Origin: Plantago elongata
Lineage: Eukaryota; Streptophyta; Magnoliopsida; Lamiales; Plantaginaceae
DNA: 51,822 nt
Assembly (NCBI GenBank): GCA_036897095.1
Contig: JAYMSP010000436.1
Coordinates: 1-51,822 of the forward strand
Direction: 5' to 3'
The notes beneath the pieces are model-generated. The model saw nothing but the letters and a program-made list of their open reading frames with translations. It was not told the origin of the DNA and did no database searches. Of the stretch, positions 35,634 through 47,625 are shown piece after piece; within the stretch, counting starts at the first letter, position 1, and every line of letters begins with the position of its first letter. The position numbers and the translations under genes were made by a program.

Positions 35634-37318
35634 CCTCAGGGTTGCAGTCTCTTGCGTATTAATGTGTGGATTTGGTTAGAAATTTGTTGAGTGCTAACAA
35701 CAGATTGTAGGGACACTTGATTCCTGTTCTAGATAGAGATTTTCATTAGGTGTTCTCATCTTAAGGTGTAGTTAGATTTAAGGAGGCGTTGCTTGTTATA
35801 TCCCTGCAGATTAAGATATGGTAATTGGTTGCAAATTATTAGCCAAATTTAGTTTCATTTTTCTAAGATTTCGTTTATTCTCATGTTTACTAAACAGTTT
35901 TTCGGGACGAATGTAACAGTCCCTTTCAGTTTTGAGCAAGCTCTAAAGTTCGTCTCCTGGCAGCAATCTGTTTGGCCGGAGATCATCACCCTTACCCAAA
36001 TTCTTGTAAAAAAATGAGATGAACTCCTCAACTCACTTCTCTCATATTTAAAGGATATGGCTCACTCAACTTATTGACGTGAATATTCTATTTATTTAAA
36101 ATTCAAATGGCTGCTTATCTTTTTACTTGAGTGGCAGAAGGAAAACATGGCAAATTCTCATGTGGGGGTTGGAAATGGAATAAACCTTTTGATGAAGTCT
36201 TCAACAGTTGAGTGTTTGTAGAAACTCAATCTAAAGTTACTGAATAATAACTCTAACTCATATTTCCTCAAAAAGAACAAAAAAAAAAAAAAAACTCTAA
36301 CTCATTATATTTTTTTTTAAGGTTGAAATTTAATTTTGATAAATCTGTAATTTTATACGAAACACTCAAATTATTTTGTATACTCATCATAGAGGAAATT
36401 ATAATATAGTTGATGCATAATTTCAATAAATATGATTTATAAACCACTTACATATGATGAAGACTGCATATTAAATATAAAAATAATATTTATAACCATT
36501 TGTTATATGAGAATATTATTAAAATTTTAATTTTACTAATTGAAGTTATATTAAATATTATTTATAATATAAACTTCAATTGGGTTGACTATAATTCAGT
36601 ACTAAAACCTAAATTATTAAATATAAATATAAACGTTTTTTATGAATAAATGTAACAATAATATAAAATTAGTATTAAATGACAAAAAGAGAGCATATGG
36701 AATGTGTTGTAGCATGAGCGCGACTCAAATTCTTGTGGTGGGATTCCATGGTTTGCCGAAAAGGTAGGTTGGAATTGAATAAAGACAACTTTTAGGCCTC
36801 ATGTCAATTATTCCACAACCTCATTATTGGCATTCCCTACCGTTCAATTAAGTGATTAATTTAAATAAACATTTCTGAATAATGCACAATGAAAAAGTAC
36901 TAATTTTGATTCATTATATGAAGAAAGTCTATTTTCTGCTCTCAATTTAAAATATAACCATTTTTCATAAAAATTCACTTTATATTTATGAAGTAATTAT
37001 TTTAAGTTTTAACACATTACAATTCACAACCTATGCCTCGTAGCTTTATTTATTTTATTTTCTACTAAGCATATGTAACACAAAAATTTATCAGTCAGAA
37101 AGTGATGTTCGAAATTAATATTTGAAGAATATCACTATTACAATTACACTTGTGTCGGAATGGAGTAATTTTTTTTATAAATATAAAGGCCACTCACCTA
37201 AACTTAGTAAAAGTTTGTTGTGATCTTGATTCCTCTATTATCTAGTATGTGAAGATTGTAATAGCCTATCTAACATTTATGGGAGGGGGACAAGTCCGCG
37301 AGTAAGTATCATTTATAC
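35634..37318. other. 3' flank of the AHL gene and AT-rich spacer
   Basis: The first 250-350 bases are probable 3' UTR. The rest is AT-rich with A runs near 36271. I recognise no gene or element up to the hAT-like element. Confidence 0.5.
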
Positions 37319-37326
37319 GTTAATTA

Positions 37327-38257
37327 CAGGCCCAGCTAAGGCCCAACACGGTAAGTCCAACCGCGCAGGGCCTCAGCTTGCCAAGGGCCCCCGAGGCCAA
37401 TACCTATGACCCAATACTAGGTTTTTAATTAAAAAAAATTGAAAATTATGGAATTAATGCAACATAACGGCAGAAAGAAGAAGAAAAGAACATACACCGA
37501 GATTTTTATTGAATTTGGCCGCCTCTTACGAGTTGTGTTTCCTTTCTCGATTTTTTCTTGCTTCTCTCAACTTCCATTAAACTATCCATACGATTCCTCA
37601 AATATCGAAGAAATCCATTCAATTCTTCAAATATCGAAGAAAAAATAGTCGTTTTTTGTTCAATTTCCATGTATATAAGTACCCTTCATTCTTCTTCAAT
37701 CCTTCTTCCTATCTTAATCAATCAAACTCAAATAACATCTAGAAATTCTTGTGTTATATTTAAAATATGGGTTTATTGAAAATTTAGGATTTTAATTTAG
37801 GGATCTTGACTCTCCATCGGAAAAGGGCCACTGCACGTCTGCGCCTACCGCATAAGGGGGGCCGCGCCACTCCGCATAAGGGGGGCCGCGCCACTCCGCC
37901 ACCATGGGAGACGGAAACTGACCGGCATCGACACTTCGAGAGGGTCATCTTTGGGATTAGTCATGTAATTTTCTTTTCCTTTCTTTCTTTCCTTCTTCCT
38001 GCTGCTTTGTTTAAATTGCCTTAGTTCTTCTATTCTTATTTTATATAGTACAATTCTTAATTTTCTCAAGTTAGTAATAATTTTGCTTCAAAGAATGTTT
38101 GAAGAGTTGCAGTTTTCAAGTAGTTTCTTAATCTTTTGTAATATTTATTAAAAACATTAATTGTAATGGTTGATTTTGGATGTGTAATATCGCGTATAGT
38201 GTTGGGCCTCGTTTAAAGTTTTTGCACAGGACTCCTCAATTCTCAGAGACGGCCCAA
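37327..38257. mobile_element. Non-autonomous hAT-like transposon next to the ABA-receptor gene
   Basis: An 8-base near-duplication GTTAATTA (37319-37326) and GTTAATCA (38258-38265) flanks the element, the size hAT transposases leave. The left end CAGGCCCAGCTAAGGCCC and the inverted right end TTGGGCCGTCTCTGAG are decayed versions of the CAGGGCCGGC-type ends of many plant hAT elements. GGGCCTC / GAGGCCC words recur inside both ends. The interior (931 bases in total) encodes no transposase. It contains a GC-rich island with a 24-base tandem repeat. Confidence 0.65.
37849..37896. repeat. 24-bp GC-rich tandem repeat, two units
   Basis: CGCATAAGGGGGGCCGCGCC plus four bases occurs twice in a row, starting at 37849 and 37873. 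It is a sharp GC peak inside the hAT-like element. Confidence 0.92.
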
Positions 38258-38476
38258 GTTAATCATTATACGGCCATGATTCAATCCGTTACAACTAACG
38301 TCGAACATACACTGTAACACCAAATTGAATCGAACACATTACCTCTACATGCAATTTGTATTTCCATCTGTACCCTCCACACACTTGCTGTCCTGTCCAC
38401 TCTATTTCCACTCTCGTAATCATCGCAAGCAAACCTCCAAAAAAACCAAGCTCTCACTCAACTCTCTTCACCTTCC

Positions 38477-39082
38477 ATGGAACCACCAACCACCGATTCA
38501 TCATCAACAATATCATCATCATCATCTCCACCGCACCACGACTCTCTCCCACCAGGCCTAACTCCCTCCGAGTTCGACGAACTCAAACCCGCCGTGACCG
38601 AGTTCCACAACTACCGAGTCAATCACGGCCAATGCTCCTCCCTACTCGCCCAACGCATCCACGCACCACCGGACACTGTCTGGTCGATCGTTCGCCGATT
38701 CGATAAGCCACAGACCTACAAGCACTTCATCAAAAGCTGTGCCGCCAGAGAAGGCTTCAGCATGACAGTCGGGGATCTCAGAGACGTCAACATCATCTCC
38801 GGCTTACCGGCAGCTACGAGCACGGAGAGGCTCGATCTGATGGACGAGGAGCGGCGCGTGACAGGTTTCAGCATCATCGGCGGCGATCACAGGCTGTGGA
38901 ATTACAAATCGGTTACGTCGGTTCATGAGGTGGCGCGTGAGGGTAAGATCGGGACTGTGGTGCTCGAATCGTACGTTGTGGATGTGCCGGACGGGAATAC
39001 GGAGGAGGACACGCGCTTGTTTGCTGATACGGTGGTGAAGCTTAATCTGCAGAAGCTGGCTTCTGTTGCTGAAGGCCAGGTA

Positions 39083-39120
<38 letters not shown>

Positions 39121-39133
39121 TAATAATAATTAG
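38477..39133 (+). CDS. PYL1: Abscisic acid receptor, PYR1/PYL1 type
   Basis: A soluble ABA receptor (START/Bet v 1 fold). Hormone binding closes the gate loop, so that the protein can dock on and inhibit clade A PP2C phosphatases, releasing SnRK2 kinases. The start MEPPTTDSSSTIS is followed by the conserved core from about residue 29 (LTPSEFDELKPAV). The ABA-contacting lysine is K82 in YKHFIKSC. H83 matches the position of PYR1 His60, which goes with the dimeric receptor group. The gate loop is SGLPA (108-112) and the latch HRL (138-140). The final helix is 'FADTVVKLNLQKLASVAEG'. The core is intronless, as in the PYR1/PYL1-6 groups. The end is ambiguous: the frame continues through an AAT repeat into a poly-Asn tail and stops at 39133 (218 aa), but CAG|GTAAAT at 39079/39080 is also a good splice donor. 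It could be the PYR1 or the PYL1 co-orthologue. Confidence 0.93.
39080..39133 (+). repeat. (AAT)n microsatellite at the end of the ABA-receptor frame
   Basis: About 16 AAT units with one AAA interruption, in frame with the receptor and encoding asparagines up to a TAG stop. It lies either at the very end of the coding region or at the start of an intron. Confidence 0.93.
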
Positions 39134-40687
39134 TTAATAATGAAATAATTGGTATGTAAATTACACCTGGCATTGTCTGATTGGGTGGAGATGCTCTGGT
39201 TTTTCTGGTTCTCGAAATTTGAAGTAAGATTGATGATGGACTAGTTGTTGTTTGGGTATTTTGTCTGTGTGATTTGGACATTTCAGTTGTACATTGTGCA
39301 TTGGATGGTGTACCTGAATTATTCTATTCGTCCGATCAGAGTGTCCCGCTTTTATTCAATCAATTTAGTTTAGTGGTATTGCAAAATTCTTGAGAAAATG
39401 GTCATGATCTTGATTTTACGGTGAGTTAGAATCCAGGTGATTACTTATTAATTAGAATTTGTTGGGTTGTATAATCTTGTATTTATTTCTATAGTTAACA
39501 TGTGCCAAACGTTAACACATTACTTGATTAAGTTGGAAATGGTTAATGTGTAATGGAGGGGACCATTTGCATAAATAATTCTGTGGGCTAGGGAAGCATA
39601 TCATTTTCTCCTTTCAGTTGTGGGCTGGTGACTATATGAATCTATGATGAGCTAGGAAGCAATTAGTCCAATTTTTATGTTTAATTATCAAATTAATCGT
39701 AATCATCAAGTCGATCCAACTAACATGTCTAGTTTATTGACTAACAGGCAACAACACATCAATATGTTTGACATGGCTTGTGTAACGTAACCCAGGAGAT
39801 TATGAGGCTTAATTTTGTGCATATATTCAAAAATAATACATCTTCCATACTTCCATATTCATTTATAAACACAGGCGGATCAAATCTATGACCAGGTTCT
39901 CATTGAATTTGGCCCCTTAGAGCTTAGTGGGTTATTCGAGGGTAATCCTCTCAGCAACCCCATGTATACAAGACCCTTGAGCCTTGACGCTAGATGACCT
40001 TCTCCACTCAATTCGTGCATGTTTCCTACATACCATTTGAGCTCATTCATGATGATATATGCATTGATTAGTGATTGCCCAATCATATCACTTGTGTTTC
40101 TTCGAGGCGGCTAGGCACCCATCAGGCCTCTGTTCAATCACTCTCGGCTTGCCCGTGCAAGCTTAAAATGCCCCAATTCCCTCCCTTTCCTCCCCTGTAC
40201 ATCAAGAGAGAAATGTAGTACTTAGGCCTTCTCCACATGCGTTGTTTGAAATTTGAAAAGAGAATCCATGACATTTGTAATCTTCTAGGGGTTTGTTAAA
40301 CGCGGGATACTATTACAAAAAGTATTTTAAATATTATAAATATAAAATTTAGTTCCTATATTTATTATATGCTCCTTTAAACCCCATAATACTTTAAATA
40401 TTAAAAAATAATAATATAAAATCATTACAATATGATACGGAACAAAAAATTATATAATACAAGTATTAATTAGATTATGACATCCATTACAAATCAGAAG
40501 AAGTAAATATTTCTTAATTTAATATCTATATTTTTTATAATTATTTTATAGAATTAGAATATTAAATATATGAATATACTTCACCAAATTTTAAAAAAAA
40601 TAAAAAAAACCTTAAAATGATGCTTGACGGCCCGACTGGGCTCAAGGATGCCAGGCGGGCGATTGGCAGCCCTCAGGGTTGCTAGAT
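39134..40687. other. 3' flank of the ABA-receptor gene and spacer
   Basis: Probable 3' UTR comes first. The segment 39870-40200 has higher GC and reads like an old transposon piece, but I could not identify it. 40300-40620 is very AT-rich. Confidence 0.45.
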
Positions 40688-40737
40688 AGGCTGTTTTGAC
40701 AGCCCTCAAGGTTGTCAAACGGCTGCCAAAACAGCCT
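40688..40737. repeat. 17-bp inverted repeat (hairpin)
   Basis: AGGCTGTTTTGACAGCC (40688-40704) pairs with GGCTGCCAAAACAGCCT (40721-40737) at 16 of 17 positions across a 16-base loop. The wider segment 40620-40740 is rich in GCCCTCAAGG/GCAGCCCTCAGGG words and GC-rich against its surroundings. It is perhaps the core of an unrecognised MITE. Confidence 0.75.
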
Positions 40738-41355
40738 GATTAGTAATAATTATTATTTTTTAATTTAAAAAGTTTAAAATGTTAATTTAGTATGTATGAA
40801 TGGTTTGATTAAATCTGAATTTATTTATTTTTAATATTATCCTTGACTTTTATTATGATCGTTTAAAAATCTCAACCTCCTCGTGTTCTTTAATGATGTT
40901 TGTTTAAATATTCGACAGGAAAGACGCATGTTAGAGAGTTCAAATGTATAAATAAAAATATTTTTAAATAAAATTATAGTATTTTAAAATTTATAGAATT
41001 ATTTTATAAATTATTATAATTTTAAGTTGATTTGTAATATATTAAAATTGTATTCTACGTTCATATTTTTAAAATTACGGTGTCCTAGTGTCCTACCCAA
41101 TCTGGAACTGGCGGTGTCCTACTGTAGGTAGTACTGTCCTTGAATTTATAAATCATCCTAAACTAAGCGCCACATCTCAAATCTTGGGAGGTTCTGTAAA
41201 TGAAAAGGCTTGTCCTCCATCTATTGAATCGAGTGAAGCAGTTTATATATTATCAAATGATAAATGAATTTCCGGTTTAACGTTCCTGTAAGATCCGAAA
41301 AACTAAGGATTGACTTGTAATTTAGATCAATAAAAAAAATTGTATACTACAAACA
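40738..41355. other. AT-rich spacer without a recognised feature
   Basis: Nothing is seen beyond a short repeat of GGTGTCCTA at 41080-41120. Confidence 0.5.
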
Positions 41356-42039
41356 TCGAGTTTTTAACAATTTACTCCTCTGTATTTTTCATAATAGGCC
41401 ATTTACTCATATGTATTATTTTAATAGACAATTTACCCCTTCGAATTTTATAAATAGGTGCAATGCGCCTTGATGATCCCTCGTAATTTGTAAAGTTGTG
41501 TTGAAATTATACTCTCTTTGCCACGATCTCAAAGATAAACTTTTGACACAATTATATAATGAAAAATTAAAAATAAATTAAATATAATTTTGTTAATTAT
41601 TTAACCATTATCATTTAAAATTATTTTGACTTTAATTTTAAAAATAATTGAGGAAAAAGCAACACGAGAAGTTGAGACCAATACGGAATAGATATGTTAT
41701 ATTAACCTCAACTTTTCGTGTTGACTTTTATGTCAATCAATTTTAAAGTTAATTAACTTCAAATTACTTTTTAACGAAAATGATTAAATATTGAATAAAA
41801 ATATATTTAAAAAATTACTTTTTATTTTCATTATATATTATACATAATTTATATTTGAGATCGTGATGGATAGAATATAATTTTAAAGTAAATTCATAAA
41901 TTACGAGGGGGTAAATTGCACCTATTAAATCGCGTTGCATCTATTTTTAAAATTCGAGAGGGTAAATTGTCTATTAAAATAATAGAGAGAAATAAATGGC
42001 TTTTAATAAAAAATACAGGGGATAAATATGAAAACTTGA
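41356..42039. repeat. 684-bp near-palindrome (foldback element)
   Basis: The left half reads inward as the imperfect complement of the right half over its whole length. The outer arms share TTTACTCCTCTGTATTTTT and AATAGACAATTTACCCCTTC and their complements. The middle arms share CCACGATCTCAAA and its complement GAGATCGTGATGG. The centre is AACACGAGAAGTTGAG (41661-41676) against CTCAACTTTTCGTGTT (41707-41722). It is non-coding. It could be an inverted insertion pair or a large MITE-like foldback element. The transcript of either strand would form a hairpin of about 340 bp. Confidence 0.8.
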
Positions 42040-42302
42040 AATCATAATCGAAAATTTACTATTAGATTGTTCGAACGCCCCATAACCTCTTTTCCACGTA
42101 CTAATACTTGTTTCAGGTGCATGATTTGATTTTGTTTCAAACTCTCAAGTGAGGTTAAAGTGTCAAATACATTCACAACAAAGACGTGATATTGTTACAA
42201 CTACTCAAACATGTCCAAGAAAGTAATTTAAATGTGAATTAATGCACATAAAGTGATACTTTAAATATACTAATTATTACAGTACTACTGAAGAGCTAAA
42301 AT

Positions 42303-42576
42303 TAGGTTTAACAAAACTAACTGAGAAGTTAGATGGTATATTTTTTTTTCAACAAATTAACTTAATTAGTTTGTTAAATTAACAATTTTTTTTTAACAAA
42401 ACTAGCTGAAAAGTTAACTGGTATATTTTTTTCCAACAAGCTAACTTCATTAACTTGTCAAACTAGCTAGCTTTTCAACTGATTTTTGTAAAAAGTTGTA
42501 TATTTATATAACGAGAATTTTATAAAAACAGACAATTATGAAGCTGAAAATTTAACTGAAAAGATGGTGATAAACA
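42303..42576. mobile_element. hAT-type MITE-like repeat, second member
   Basis: This segment shares with 843-1063 the ordered motifs AACAAAACTA-CTGA-AAGTTA, AACAAGCTAA, ACTAGCTAGCTT, TTTTTGTAAAAAGTTG and GAAGCTGAAAATTTAACTGA, closing with AAAGATGGTGATAAA. It starts with a duplicated end unit (42310 and 42400). Members of one family occur at both sides of the window. Confidence 0.55.
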
Positions 42577-43619
42577 GAGAAATAATTTAAAAAGCACTGC
42601 TAATTGTATTTTCACTTTTATGGTTTATCTTACTTGTTTGAGTCTTTCCTTAATGTTTTCAATAGATCTCCTTAATAAGTGACAAGGAAGCATTTAGGAG
42701 GTACTTAACTAGCTCAAACTAAGAAATGTACTATATAATATATATACTTATCACCGAGTATTTATATTTGTTTAAAAATGTCCTATCTTAACAAGATTAG
42801 ACAACTTATGATACAATCGAAAATTGTTAGATGCTCGTTCTCGGCTATCTCAGGATCACCAACAACAACCCGAGGACCTCTTAAAATCTCACCGGGCATA
42901 CACAATGCTGGATTGATCGCACCTTCAGATTCAGTTCAAGAAAAAGCAAGGATATGAGCAACACATAAAATGTACCCAATGCATAAATGGATCATTTCAC
43001 GTATTGAATTCTCGTTATTGAGACTTAATTTCTCTAAGTCGATCATTAAGTAGATAAATCTGACATATGCTAGGGAGAGTAGGGACATCCCTCACTCACT
43101 TTCACAATAATGCTAATGCGAAAAGTGAAGAATAAATGAAGTATTTTGTTCGTCCCATGAGTAGCATTAACTACGAGCAGTTGAATTAAATGTGAGGTGA
43201 TGATATTGATAAATGATAATCACAATTAAATATCCAATGCAAAATTTGAAGCAACGTACAGGCAATCACATTATCCATCTCCAATTGGTCAATTGGATCT
43301 TCTATCATCCACATGGAAGATCAGACAAGACAGACAGAAATGGGAAAAATGAGATGGTAGACTATTCTTGACTTTTATTTCTCCATGTCCAAACAAACCC
43401 AAAAATTTCTGGTCCTCATCATCGTAGTATCTCCATCAACCTCACAATCTAAACCAACAAAATCCCATTACTGCGTGGCCCGTACTTTCTTCCTGCTCCA
43501 AAAAACCATGAGCTTCTTCAATAAAGACGACACTCTTGTACTTGTTTCTTGAGTTCAATCTTTGCTCAGATAAAACAACAACAAGATACTCTACTAAGAT
43601 TCAATCTTTTAGTCAAATC
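42577..43619 (+). promoter_or_regulatory. Spacer, promoter and leader of the BCM-like gene
   Basis: No other gene is present. The final 200 bases (CT/CA-rich, 43400-43619) look like the 5' UTR. An ATG at 43508 (ATGAGCTTCTTC) is an upstream start out of the main frame. I see no convincing TATA box. Confidence 0.4.
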
Positions 43620-46600
43620 ATGGAAATATCGTTGTTTTCTACAGCATCGAAGCCTCCTGGTAGTGTGTTGTTTAGGAGTAGCTTGAGTGGCAGTCATGTG
43701 TTTATGGTGCAGGAGAGTTTGGTGTGTAGGAAGAGGAAGATTGGAAAGTGTTTGGTTGTCAGAGCGGAGACGAAAGGTGGAGAAGTGGAGAGTGGTGGGG
43801 AGAGAGATGGTAGTGGTGGGTATAGGGTGCCTGCTATGGAGGTGACCACATTTAATCAAGCTGGATTTGGTGCTGATCCTGCTAATGACTTTCCTGTTTG
43901 GGATAAGATTGGAGCTGTTGTTAGGCTCGGTTATGGAATAGGTGATTACCGTGCTTTTTCGTCTTTAAACATTTGAGTATATTGTGTTTTTGTGTGATTT
44001 TTGTTTGTTTTAGATTCTTGTGTCTATCTTAATTTGTTGAGAACATATTTATTGTTGCTAATTGATTGAGGTTGTGACTTGTATGCATGAGTTTTTTAAC
44101 TTGGATATGTATGTTATTGAAGCTAATTTGGAATGGAATGGGTTTAGCAGTGTTTATTAGTAGAAACTTTGGATTGAAATGTGGTAAATGGGAATGGTGA
44201 AAGGTGTTTTTGTTTGATGGGATGTGAAAAGCTTTTGCTTTTTGTCAGGGGTGATTCTTGATTAACTTGGCATACCAATTTCAATCTTTTTGAGTATGTA
44301 TGATTGTTTATGGACGCGAAAAGGTTAATATGTGATTCGGATAGGTTGTTTACGGCTTGTTATTTTGGAGTTTGAGATGGCGGCACTGCTAAGTATTAGT
44401 AGTGTAGTTTGCTTAGTTGAAATTAGAAATTTATGAACTATTTAGCTATCAGGTTTGTTTTGTGCTATTCGACACTCAATCTGAGGAACTAAGATCGGAG
44501 TTTGATTGTCCTTAGAATCTGATTGAAAAACGAGAGACCAATTTCTTGTGTATAGATCATTAATGGCTGTTTGTACTTTTAGTTCGCTGCTTCATCATTT
44601 ACATGTTAGCAACTATACTTGTGTTGATTAATGTTCGTGTCTTTTCAATCTAGCACTTTACAATTCTCCACTATGGGTGATACCGATATATCATTAGGTG
44701 TTTGCCCATTTCTTGAGTAACTGCTCATGTATGTTGACAAATTGCATTACATGCCTTACTTTTGTTCATGAACTTTTTTGAACGTATTAAAGAATATTTG
44801 TTTCTTTTTTTTAGGGATATACGGTGCCATGGGTTTGGCAGGGCGATTTATATGCTCAATTTCTGGGATTGATTACACCGGAGGATTTGATGCATCATTA
44901 GATGCCATTGTACAAGGACTGGGATATGCAGCTCCTCCAATTATGGCCCTTCTCTTTATTCTAGATGTATGGTTTATTGTTCTTTTCGAATTTTTTTCTT
45001 CTTAGACTATCTGTCGATAACACAACGTTCAATGAAACCAAACTTCACTATACAGGATGAAGTTGTGAAGCTATCACCACATGCTCGTGCTATAAGGGAT
45101 GTTGAGGATGAGGAACTGCGAAGTTTTTTCTATGGAATGTCACCATGGCAGGTAAAATATTTAGCTTAAATGCATGTTATGTGTACCTACCGATATGTAC
45201 TTAGAAAAAAATATGTTGCACGAGATTATTTATTGTGACTTGAGTTCATTATTTCTGCAGTTTATGCTTATTGTTGCGGCAAGTTCTGTCGGAGAGGAGC
45301 TTTTCTATCGTGCTGCTGTTCAGGTTAATCTCCAATCAAGTTTATATCTTTTTAGCACTTTCTTGTTTAGCAACCATGCACTCAAAACCAACTTCATGAA
45401 TTTGATCAAATGTCACTTTGATTTCAAAACATAACGCAAAAACTTGATGCATCATATCCTCCATGCGAGAGAAAGTTTCTCATTTTAATGTTCACGTATC
45501 TTCCAAGAAGCGAAAATTATAGCAATAAAAGGATAATTATTTGGGCTTCTTTTAACCCTTCAAGGCTAAAATTTGTGTTGTGCATATACTTGCTGTTTTC
45601 AAATGGAAAATAGGCAACTGGACACGACGAAAAGGGAAATGATAAACATTCTCTGAATGGGTGGAGTACTACTTCTAGAGGGTAGGATTAAAAAATCATA
45701 AAAGAGACAACGAAGCGCAGCTCAGGTGGTAAGACGCTTCAACTCCAACCAATAGGTCGGGAGTTCGAGTCACCCTTTAGCCGTTTAAAAAAAAAAATCA
45801 TAAAAGAATAAATGTGATCATATTCTTTCAGTTTTCTCTGTGTTATTTACACCTTAACTTTACAGGGAGCTTTGGCCGATATATTTCTAAGGAGCAGTGA
45901 TTTTGTATCTGATGCTCGGGGAATGGCAGCACTGGTAAAAATGACTATTTTTTTCTCCGTTCCACAATACTCTAATACTTAGAAAGTTGCATGTTTTTCT
46001 AACTGATTGATTTCTGTATAGACGGGCGTGTTGCCTCCATTTGTTCCTTTCGCACAAGCATTTGCTGCTGTTATCACAGCTGCTCTTACTGGCTCACTGT
46101 ATTATGTGGCTGCCTCCCCAGAAGGTTGGTTACCTATAGCTTCTTGATGGGGTACCTTTATATGTGCATAATATACTCGAATAATTTTGACCCTCCAAAT
46201 TTCTCATTGTTCTTTCAGACCCTACATATATAGTTGCACCAGTACTAAAGTCGCGTTCAGGCAATGAAGATCTGAAGAAGCTCTTTTCAGGTCTACCTAT
46301 TTCCTAAGGAAACGTTTTTGGTTTTTTCTAGCAAATTGAAAATGTTATAGTTACTGTTGAGATGAGATTAACATTTTATTTGGCTTTTGTGGTGACTTTT
46401 GCAGCCTGGTATGAAAGAAGGCAATTAAAGAAGATATACTCCCCTCTACTAGAAGCGTTTTTGGCTCTCTATCTTGGATTTGAATGGAACCAGGTAAGTT
46501 CAAGAGTTGTACTCCTGTTGTTACACTTATATACTGAGAGTCTGAGACGATTCGAAGTTTAAGCCTATCATGCTTTTGCTTTTAACAGACGAATAATATT

Positions 46601-46741
46601 CTTGCGCCTATTATAACACACGGGATATACTCCGCTGTTATTCTGGGGCATGGCCTGTGGAAGATTCAAGATCATCAGCGAAGACTCCGTGAAAGAGTTC
46701 AGAAGCTTAAAGTAGAACAAAATGTATCTAAGAAGTTGTGA
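43620..46741 (+). CDS. Plastid CPBP/CAAX-protease-like membrane protein (BCM / stay-green G type)
   Basis: Homologue of Arabidopsis BCM1/BCM2 and of the soybean G gene. These thylakoid proteins of the CAAX-protease/CPBP family balance chlorophyll synthesis against breakdown (and affect seed dormancy in crops). Nine exons join in frame: 43620-43941, 44815-44966, 45056-45151, 45261-45323, 45866-45934, 46022-46124, 46219-46290, 46405-46493, 46589-46741, giving 372 residues. Residues 1 to about 50 are Ser/Arg-rich with few acids and end 'VVRAETKGG', a typical plastid transit peptide. The family motif EELFYR is at 202-207 (GEELFYRAAVQGALADIF) and the conserved histidine block ITHGIYSAVILGHGLW is near 331-346. 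Hydrophobic segments lie around 110-155, 191-211 and 236-262. I chose the ATG at 43620 because the longer frame to its left starts at TTG. A SINE sits in intron 4. Confidence 0.9.
45706..45796 (+). mobile_element. Short tRNA-derived SINE with target duplication, in an intron
   Basis: The A-box-like GCAGCTCAGGTGGTAAGA and the B-box-like GAGTTCGAGTCACC are spaced as in a tRNA-derived promoter, and an A run follows. The flanking duplication ATCATAAAAGA (45695-45705 and 45797-45807, longer if the A runs are counted) is perfect. A second copy with the same body lies at 49425-49520. Both genes carrying the copies are neighbours, which suggests recent activity. Confidence 0.82.
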
Positions 46742-47625
46742 AGTCTTCGGAAATTACACGACAAGCTGTAAGTGTATAATACGAGGTATTTGTACAAACA
46801 GGATTGCTAGCAATATACAGAACAGAGATATAGCTAAGTATAGATGAATGTAATAAACTGTAAAATAGACAGTATATACTTCGGATAGCTTCTTGCTTTC
46901 TTGTAAATGACAAGTGAGGATTACATAACATCTGATTGATACTTACACCAGCTTGAAAAATGTGCATATTTTTGGCCAGGCAGCATGAATTTCATTTCAA
47001 AAGATGCTTGTTAAGGATAATATTCGGGTTCTTGGGTAGTTTTATCTTATAATTTTTTTGAAGTTCCATGGAACTGTTTAAAATGATAAGGTACGAATTA
47101 ACTAAGCTGATGTAGTATTTCAGTTTGCTGTCTATCTCAAAGATAATATTCCATTTAGTTAGAAGTCTTAGAGAGCTTGTCAGATAGTGAAAGAATTGCC
47201 AAATATAGGAAACTTGTGGCTTTTGTATATGTTTACTTGCTGGGATCAAATTGAACATAAAGTAACCAAATTACACAATTGGATGAACGTGAACCTTCCT
47301 TTGACTAGTTTGCAAGCAATTTTCATAATAGATTGTGCATAGATAAATAAAATTGCAATTCATAAACAACAAATGGGTTGAAGAATTAAATCTTGATGAA
47401 AATAACTAAAACTTTTATGTTTTGATCAGATAAATGATACTCTAACAGGGTTGCATTCTTATGTTTTCTTCCTCTACTATTTTCTTTTCCATCCATAAAC
47501 AAGAGCAACCTATTGTGTTATTCTCAATGATCAAGTCAAAAGTTGGTGTTGCATTTCACCACTTTCATGTCCTTGAACAACATCAAACCTTCAACCAGTC
47601 ACCCAACTTCTGTTTAGGGTCTCAT
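46742..47625. other. Space between two convergent genes
   Basis: It holds the 3' UTRs of the BCM-like gene (from the left) and the acetylornithine deacetylase gene (from the right). Nothing else is recognised. Transcripts could overlap here if their ends are long. Confidence 0.5.

Noticed and set aside
43536..43619. N-terminal extension of the BCM-like frame starting at 43536
   Set aside because: The codon at 43536 is TTG, which is not a normal start in plant nuclear genes. The ATG at 43620 gives a good plastid transit peptide.
43566..43859. 97-codon minus-strand frame opposite the BCM-like first exon
   Set aside because: It is the antisense shadow of a coding exon with strong composition bias.
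45706..45796. tRNA gene
   Set aside because: The sequence has A- and B-box-like motifs but no acceptor stem or anticodon arm that folds. It is flanked by a target duplication and ends in an A run, so it is a SINE. The same applies to 49425-49520.
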